Source of the DNA: Stomorhina lunata
Taxonomy: Eukaryota; Arthropoda; Insecta; Diptera; Rhiniidae
DNA: 64,000 bases
Reading direction: 5' to 3'
Assembly (NCBI GenBank): GCA_933228675.1
Contig: OW121743.1
Location: forward strand, 66,181,998 to 66,245,997
A program made the position numbers and the translations under genes. Below are positions 56,713 to 64,000 of this stretch, in pieces. Positions within the stretch are counted from its first letter, which is position 1; each line of letters starts with the position of its first letter. Under the pieces are notes generated by a model. It worked only from the letters and a program-made list of their open reading frames with translations, did not search any database and was not told the origin of the DNA.

Positions 56713-59090
56713 CGTCTGTCTGTCTGTCTGTTGAAATCAAGTTTCTGAAGCACCTGGAGGATGGACCTACATAAGTTATATACCAGATTTTAGGAAATTC
56801 TCCCGCAATGAACGCTATTAAATTTCATTAAAATCGGTTTATAAACACCGAAAATATCGAAAAAATACCAAAAATTAGACGAAAATTTTAAAATTTTTGA
56901 TTGAAACACACTTTTAAATAACAAGAGAAACAAGATACTTCTAGTGTACATGTGATAATATATTATATATCAGATTTTAGGAAATGGTTCCCCAAAGCAC
57001 TCTGTAAAATTTTATCAAAATCGGTCCATAAACAACTGAGATACCGCCAAAACACTAAATTTGATGTATCGCAAATTGCCCAAAGTACGCATTAGGGAAA
57101 GTTTGTTGAAAAAATTAAATGCAGAAATAGGAAAAACCATCTTCGTAGAGCACGGACATACATACATTTTATATCAGATTTTAGGAAATTCCCCCGCCAA
57201 GCACATTATTAAATTTTATCGAAAGCGGTCCATAAACAACTGAGATATCGCGAAAACACTACTTGTGATGTACAGCAAATTGCCCAAAGTACGTGTCTAA
57301 GAAATTTTGTTTACATTTTGTAAGTATTGTTTCAGCGATATCTCAGGTGTTTACGGACCGATTGTGATGAAATTTGACAGTGTTCTTTGTGGGAGGATTT
57401 CCTAAAATCTGATATATAAACTACACAAATCTGATTATAAATACCATTCAAATTGTACCGATCGACTCAGAATTGGCAGGAGAATCGATTTCGCGACGTC
57501 CGTCCGTTTGTTTGTCCGTCCGTCCGTCTACCTGTCTGTCCGTCCGTCTACCTGTCTGACCGTCCGTCCGTCTACTTGTCTGTCCTTTTTTCTGTTGTAG
57601 TTTTTGGAGCTCCTGTTTTGTCGATATTTTAGATGTTTATTTTGATCAAATTTAATAGCGTTCTCCGCAGCGGATTACCTAAATTATGATGCACTCGGTA
57701 ATTTGTGGTAGATATAATTTAGTGTAGTAGTGTATAACATTTGAGAATGTATTATATATCAAATTATAGGTAATCTTCCTAGGAAGTACAAAAATGCAGC
57801 TAAGTACATGATATCCGTTCAAAACCTACATATGTATGTATGTATCTCACATATCAACGAAAATTTAAATTTTTTAATTGCAATTGGGAGAAATCCGTTC
57901 ACGTTTGACAATTGCTCCCGTATAAGTTCGCCTAAGGCAATCTCTTAGTAGCTAATAAATGACAAATTATAATTATCTAATTAATTATAATTATCTATCT
58001 ATTATAACAGATACGATGATGACATTTAGTATAAAGACGTTGTAAAATATCGTTATTCAGGGCGATAGCGCCTAAAATAAACTTTCTAGAGAGACAACAT
58101 TTGACAAAAGTATTTCTGATATTTTGAAAAGTTCGGCATTGAAAATGGGCGAGCTCGGTTCACATTTACTGTTATCTCCCATATAACCCCGACCAGGAAT
58201 CACTTTAATCTGATAAATTAAATCACATTATAATTGCTCAAAGAACTAGAGCAAAACTTTCCACACATCCATCGGACAGATCGAAGGAACAATACATCCC
58301 AAATATTATTGTTGAAGTATTCATCTTAATTAGTTAACTAACTTCAGATTAATAGGTAAATCTTCAATAAATTTTCCGCCAAAGCTGTTATCCATTCACT
58401 TAAAAACTATATATTTCACGTATGTATCTAAACCTAAGAGTGTATACCTTATAATTCTAAGGCTTCTATACATTGACAATCATTGTTAAAGCTTTGACCT
58501 AAACCAGTTCAGAGTTTTAAATAACTAATCATGAACTTTTAATAGTTGGATAATTCGTATGAATTAAAGTACACAACCCTCACTGGGCACTGTGTTTTTG
58601 GGTTGCATGCCAGAATACTTAATCTTCATCAAATCGATGTGCTCTTGCAAATCTAAGGGCATATACATTTTGAAGCATCTTTTCTGCATGGTTTATCTGG
58701 TCTATCGAATTTTATTAAATGTTCGTGAAATAGACACATATCACTTTAGAATCGAAGTGACGCTGCCTTCGACATCAGCCACCTGCCCAACCTAACCTTT
58801 GGGTCCATAACAATTTTAGATGATGACGCTACCAAAAAGCTTTTCGTTTTCCGATTCTTAATTTTAAAGATTCTTTGCATATAATACTAGTATAACCAAA
58901 TATTGCTAGGAATTACATTTAGTATGAACAAAAGAAAATGAATATACATATGAAGCATTTGTGTGGGGCTCAACAAACTATATAATTATCAATACATTCT
59001 TACGATTTTGTACTTTACTTTTGGAACACCATTGGTGAAGGGTATCCAAGATTCGGCAAAGCCGAATATACCACTCTTACTTGTTTACCT
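56540..59090. mobile_element. mini-me/DINE-1-like copy nested in the Transib
   Basis: Opens TATACCCTTCACCAATAGGT then GAAAGGGTATTATAAG. Carries two GTCY microsatellites (56680-56730 and 57495-57590) separated by repeated TATATATCAGATTTTAGGAA-like modules. Ends GGTGAAGGGTATCCAAG, the hairpin ATTCGGCAAAGCCGAAT and CCACTCTTACTTGT at ~59090. These are the two ends of the family, so this copy is complete, 2.5 kb long and younger than the Transib it sits in. Confidence 0.65.
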
Positions 59091-59524
59091 CTAAAAATAG
59101 GTGCATATATAACTCAACCAATATGTGCGTCTCGTAAAACCTACCTGTATGGAGGTGAGTAACCATATCCTTTCTGACCATTATGAAAAACCCAAGTTGT
59201 AACAATTTTTACCTATTGCATTAACTTTCACATTAAAAAACATTTTATAACCTTAACATAATTTTGCAATTTTTTCAAATACACCAATTTTAAATACCGG
59301 AAAAATGCCTTTAAATCTTATTTTAAATAAATTGTCACACTGTTACTATAAAAGTACTCTTCTAATTAAACTTTTGCTACAAATTATGGATATATTACCT
59401 TTACACTGTTATCAAAATCGGTGCCTTACTCGTACTTACTTATTTAGAATCTTTTACTAAAATTTTATTTTTTAGCTTGGAACAAAAGGCAAAATCGAAT
59501 AAAATTTTTTTAAGTCATTCTTAT

Positions 59525-60771
59525 AATGTTTTCTTTAAAAAAATAAAAAACTATTTATATCTTTTTGAAGAAAATATTTGTTTATTAGCGAAGGATCATT
59601 GTCATCTTAAAAATAGTGAAATATTTGAGTATGATAATTAACTTTATATGCACAAATTCATCACTTATATTTAAATAAACAGTGTAAAAATGCTACGGGG
59701 GCCAAAGTTTTCAGAGTTTTTTAAGACTCGGTATTAATGCTTTATATACATGTTTAGTATCATTAGATCGGGAAAGACTAGGAGATTAGCACTAAGTAAA
59801 AGTTTTTTTTAAGTGCGTTACTTTTTTTACACTTTGTATCGTAAAACAAAAAAAATTGTTTTTCTGCTTTTTTAAGGAAAATATTTTTAATCTTTGATAT
59901 TCTGTGGAAATGACATGGATAAAGATATTACAATGAAATTTTGTAGTAATGTAGACCAATAAGATGTAAAAGCAATAGACTAAAAAAAATTCCCAATTTT
60001 AACTTAAAAATTCCCCAATTCCCAACTGGGGAAAAAGGTGTTTCAAAAAATGAGTTTTTTTACAAATATGGCAACACTGTCTCTATTTGCAGCGCGTTTC
60101 AGAAAAAACTTTTCTAATCAATAACAGATATATTGGAAAATATGAACATTATAATTTTTTTCAAATCGGTGCTTTGCCTTTTGAGAAATTTTTGTTTAAA
60201 CTAATTTTTTTTTTTACAAATTGCCATTTTTTGGAGAGGACATGTGCGAGGACCAAAAGTCCAATTAGCAAGAAATTTGTTTTATACGCATTCTCATTAT
60301 GTTTTCTTTTAAAAACTTTAAAAATCTTTTTATGTTTCTTAAGAAAATATTTTTTTATTAGTGAAAAAATATAGCTATCTTTTGGGGAAAAACTAAAAAA
60401 AAGCGAAATTTTTTGTAAGTTTCAACTTTGAATATTTTTAACTTTTAAACAAAAGAAGATTTCTATAACTAACTTGCAGAATTTCTATAACTAACTTGCA
60501 GAATTTATTCAGAATTTTATTACAAATTTAAAGAATATTCTTAAAAAATTTTTGGTCCTCAGATGCGTCCACCAGATCAAAAAAAGCTTAAAAAAAGAGG
60601 TAAAAAATCAACCTAAAAATTCCTTTTTACCCAAATATCTCGAAATCCAAAGGAGATAACCTACACATTTAAGCATATTTTTTGTAGATCTTCTCAAGGA
60701 CAACTTAAGTTTAAAATTTCTTTTCAATCCATACATAAATGGATTTTTGGCGAATTTTTAAAAAAATCGAA
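59525..60771 (-). repeat. Right arm of the Transib inverted repeat
   Basis: Reverse complement of 53047-54250. Differs by a tandem duplication of ATTTCTATAACTAACTTGCAG at ~60461-60503, and by extra bases near 59540-59560 and 59608. Stops at TCGAAC (60771), short of a CACTGTG terminus. Confidence 0.85.
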
Positions 60772-61225
60772 CATTTTTTCATGAAATTTGAAACAAATAC
60801 TGCTTATGTAAACATAAATCACTGTCCCAAATTTTGTTGAAATCGGTTCACATTTGACCATAGCTCCCATACAAACTCTTCTTTAAAAACGCGTAAATCT
60901 AAAGATAATGAGAATTTTAAGTTTATTTTTTGCACACATAATTTTTGTAACAACTGTAATCAATTTGTCAAATTTCGAGATAATAGGTCCACGTTTGACC
61001 CGAGCAAATATTTGTCTTTATACAGGAAAAAGAACCTTAGTGGTGAAGGGTATCGTTTGGTCGAGCTTGACCGACTATAGCACTTTGTTACTTGTTTTTG
61101 TCTCATTTAGTGCGTTTTGATATAAGAGTTTGTATTGGAGCTATGGTCTAATGTGGACCGACTTCAACGAAATCGCATAAGCATTATTTGTTTTAAGTAA
61201 AAATGTAAAATGTTGATATTTGTGA
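60772..61225 (-). mobile_element. mini-me-like sequence resuming after the Transib
   Basis: AAATACTGCTTATGTAAACA and ACATTTGACCATAGCTCCCA match 9215-9300 in the copy at 8460. The family end AGCTTGACCGACTATAGCAC + TTTGTTACTTGTTTTTG follows at ~61063-61098. A further piece with GGAGCTATGGTCTAATGTGG belongs to the next copy. Confidence 0.6.
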
Positions 61226-63372
61226 CATATATACAGAGGTTCGAAAGGCTCAATTCCTAATTCCATATTTTAAAATCAAATTTATTTTAGTGTTTATATC
61301 ATTCCCATAATACATTCACCTGAATCAAGTCATAAGCCTTAACTTTTAAGAATTAATTCTTAGGGAATTTAAAATCATTTAGATTTAATTTAAATTATTT
61401 CAATTCTTAATCTTATACAAAAATAATTAAAAATTTTATAAACAAATCATTTTGTAAAGGCATACAAAAATAAATGTATTCAAACGAACCCTACAGTTCA
61501 AAAATATACCTATAAAAGAGCGGAATAAAATAAATCTCAACGAAACAAGTCCTTAACCATAAAATAAGTTTCAGGATTGCATTAGGCATTAAATATCATT
61601 TAATACCCATGAAAAAAAGTCCCCATTTTAGAGGATAAAGAAATGACTCTTTCTTAAGTTAGTGGGTGAAAAAAGGGTTTTTAAGCTGAGATGATTTCCA
61701 TCTCGATTTTAACAAAACCGTGGACTTGGTTTGTCTAAAAAACATGTACCTATGAAAAGTCATATGATTAAAATGTGATTTATTCATTATCGACATACAT
61801 ACATATGTATATTTACATTTTCTAATTGTACTAAATTTTGTAATTTTATTCTAATTCCATCATAATTGTGTATGTATCTCAGCTATGTAATATATCTTCC
61901 TGCTAAGGGACTAATGTTTTTTAGACCTGTAGGGCATATACAAATAACATTTTTGTAGAAAAACTCAAAAGTTTATTAAGTTGACTTAGGCGAAATTTAA
62001 AAAAAAAATAAAAAAATTCTTTGTTATTGGTCATAAGATCAGAAAAACTATGTTAAGGTATGAAGTAAAGTTTTACTCAAAGGGCGCTAAGTGTTAAAGG
62101 AGAATACCAGTATTTCAGGCTCTCACAACACTTAGCTTTTGCTCTTTGCTAGTTTTAAGTAATTAAGTGTTATACTTAAAGTTAAATGAATAAATCTTAT
62201 AACCAAAATTATCACTTTCCAAACAACTATCAAACAATAAAGGTGCGTACTCAGAGAAAAAAAAGTAATCTTTTCTTTATCCCCCGCTAATTTCCCGTAC
62301 TTAATCTTTTTTATATATAAATTCATCCGGAACCATATTTCCTGAGTTTTACCCCCAATCAAACTATTTAAAATAAAATATAGATACACATAAAACTAAA
62401 GATTTTTTGTACACATAATCTATAATCTCATCCAGAATCGAAAACATATAAAATCCGTTATTTCGCAGCAACACAACAAAACCAGAGATAATATACTCTT
62501 ACATATTAGCACATTTTACATGTATATGTATGTATTTACAAAAACTAATGTCACAAAAAACAAATTATTTTTATAAATTTTTTTAGAAAAAAAATTTTAA
62601 TTAAGCAGATTCCTTCACTGATTGAATTTCTGGTAAAGATTAGGTCATTATAAACGAAGGACCATTAATATTACTATATTCCTGCATATCTTAATATCTT
62701 TTAAAAGTTATAGTTTAACAAATAAATGCAAAATATACACAAGTTTGCGGTGAAATAGCCACATTAGGGTAGTTCCGTTTTTTTGAACGAACATTAAAGA
62801 ATACATGCATACTTTTATTAAATGTGTATGCTTTCTGATAAAACATAAGAATAATTTAATAGGTTATGATAAATTTTGTTCTATTTTATATCTAGGGTTT
62901 TTACAAACAATGTATATCGCACTTGATATAATAATACCCTATAATTTAAAACTTCAATTTTCGTTTTTTGGTTTGATATACTTTTATTCAATGAGTGGTA
63001 TAGTTTAAAAAACTTTTCCCTCGAAAAATTCAGAATTTAAGTTTTTGATTTAAAATCAAGTATCTTTAGTTTATATCCACCCTAATGATTTGCACAAAAT
63101 GAATTATCAAAAAATATGTTAATTCAATTTGGACTGGTTTTAATTAAGAATAAAAAATGTTAATTCAAATTGGAGTAGAGGAATGAAGAAACATTTTATT
63201 CATTCAAGTTGATTTTAAATTCCCATGTGAATCAATTCACTATGAATAAAAAATCAACACATTTTTTTTAATTGTTTTATGGGAATTAAACTTAAGGTAT
63301 TGTTAAATCATTTTTGAATTCCTAGGAATTAAGCTAATATTTAATTAAGCCTTTCGAAGCTCTGCATATATA
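61226..63372. mobile_element. 2.1-kb hAT-like non-autonomous element with perfect 8-bp TSD
   Basis: The element 61234-63364 (2131 bp) is bordered by CATATATA at 61226-61233 and 63365-63372. Termini CAGAGGTTCGAAAGGCTCAATT-type: left CAGAGGTTCGAAAGGCTCAA, right (complement) CAGAGCTTCGAAAGGCTTAA, two mismatches in 20. CAGNG termini and an 8-bp duplication are typical of hAT elements. Subterminal AATTCCTA/TAGGAATT motifs repeat at both ends. No transposase frame, so a deleted or non-autonomous copy. It interrupts a mini-me-like sequence, which continues at 63373. Confidence 0.75.
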
Positions 63373-63680
63373 TCAATTCCGGGAAGTGGGATCTATGGGA
63401 GGTATCATAAATAATTTACCGATTTTAACGAATTTCAATAACCACTATCAAAAAAGGTATCTGTGCTAAATTTCATCAAATTTTCTTTAGAATTGCGACC
63501 TGTACTTTGAATACATGATTTACATGGAGGCCCAGCCAGACGGACGCACGGACTAAAAGTGATTCTTAATATATTGGTATACTAAAAGGTGGGTCTAAGA
63601 CAAATAGTTCTATGCGTTACATACATCAGCACAAACTTATAATACCCTTTCCAATTATGGTCGTGAATGGTATAAAAATT
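63373..63680. mobile_element. mini-me-like sequence after the hAT insertion
   Basis: TCAATTCCGGGAAGTGGGAT, CAGACGGACGCACGGAC (remnant of the GTCY block) and ACATCAGCACAAACTTATAA + TACCCTTTCCAATTATGG, ending in GAATGGTATAAAA at ~63677. The order matches the 20640-20820 end of another copy. Confidence 0.6.
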
Positions 63681-63830
63681 CCATAGAATTGCAAGACCAA
63701 ATAAAGATTCACTTTAGCCAAATACAATAATTTAAAGCTTAAACCTCTTACTAAATCTGATAAATGAATTTAGTACAAGAAAAACTCAACTCTTGACTTA
63801 TGAACAAAAAAAAAACCAAACGAATTCATT
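63681..63830 (+). repeat. Right copy of the ~160-bp direct repeat
   Basis: Same phrases as 52684-52844 (AGAATTGCAAGACCAAATAA, CAAATACAATAATTTAAAGC, AAACGAATTCATT). It begins exactly where the mini-me-like module ends. Confidence 0.85.
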
Positions 63831-64000
63831 TTAAAACAATATTGATCTTGGTGTAAAATTGTGTTGATTTAACTTTTGGAACCTTTTAGCAAACTTATAC
63901 TTAAACATACATACACCACTTAATGCAATGACTAACATACTAACACGTATTTAGTTTCCTGTATATGTATAAGCTCTTATCCATATGTATGTAAATATGT
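63831..64000. other. Window end, no feature seen
   Basis: AT-rich with ATACATACA and TATGTATG scraps; no coding signal. Confidence 0.5.

Larger units (their letters stand above)
52864..60771 (-). mobile_element. Transib (RAG1-related) DNA transposon with long inverted arms
   Basis: Left terminus CACAGTGGTTTACGGACG at 52864, the Transib and V(D)J heptamer. Inverted arms run 53047 to ~54250 and ~59525 to 60771; matching points sum to 113798 (for example 53424 with 60374), and a ~20-bp duplication near 60468-60500 offsets the outer part. The arms enclose a transposase gene (54386-56423, - strand) and a nested mini-me-like copy (56540-59090). The right end lacks the ~183 bp that should mirror 52864-53046, and the host mini-me sequence resumes ~330 bp further on than it stopped, so the right edge was deleted. 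The element cannot now be mobilised by its own right end. Confidence 0.75.

Overview
The window is very AT-rich, repeat-dominated eukaryotic DNA. Spliced genes with GT-AG introns, chitin-binding mucins, GTCY-microsatellite interspersed repeats, Tc1/mariner, Transib, hAT and LINE debris and a cytosolic ENGASE gene point to an insect, most likely a higher fly (a calyptrate such as a blowfly or house-fly relative). The species is an inference; nothing in the window names it.

Layout. 0-7 kb: a ~152-bp tandem repeat, a palindromic repeat block, a TCTG microsatellite in a mini-me-like element, a dead Tc1/mariner copy and a tRNA-derived SINE. 7.1-16 kb: two related secreted mucins on the + strand (7199-8372 and 14141-15935). 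Each has a TATA box, a 10-nt first coding exon that splits the signal peptide, and a C-terminal chitin-binding domain; transposon debris lies between them. 16-18.5 kb: a 33-bp minisatellite. 19-25 kb: a possible first exon on the - strand (19141-19195) and a possible three-exon small gene with an in-frame stop (22630-23180), then mariner and SINE remnants. 25-30 kb: several short inverted-repeat elements. 30-48 kb: a near-continuous series of 30-31-bp minisatellites that all carry the palindrome TTTTTCTATAGAAAAA but differ in spacer and orientation, interrupted by a 654-bp foldback element and a 65-nt hairpin. 45.1-49.9 kb: the first three coding exons of ENGASE (GH85), with two of the minisatellites in intron 1. 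From 49.9 kb to the end I find no further ENGASE exon. If the gene continues, intron 3 is longer than 14 kb and holds another minisatellite, a 12-bp repeat, a Transib (RAG1-like) transposon with 1.2-kb inverted arms, and a 2.1-kb hAT-like element with a perfect 8-bp target duplication.

The most unusual feature is the CTATAG minisatellite family, about 15 kb or nearly a quarter of the window. Its arrays share one palindromic core and a period near three helical turns, each is homogenised around its own spacer, some have higher-order repeats, and neighbouring arrays lie in opposite orientation. The second is the Transib copy: its transposase retains most RAG1-type catalytic and zinc-site residues and is broken by only one visible frameshift, in a homopolymer run.

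The two mucins probably act together in an extracellular chitin matrix such as the peritrophic matrix or a cuticle-type lining. ENGASE is a cytosolic deglycosylase unrelated to them. Everything here was read by eye; array boundaries are good to a few tens of bases and copy numbers are estimates.
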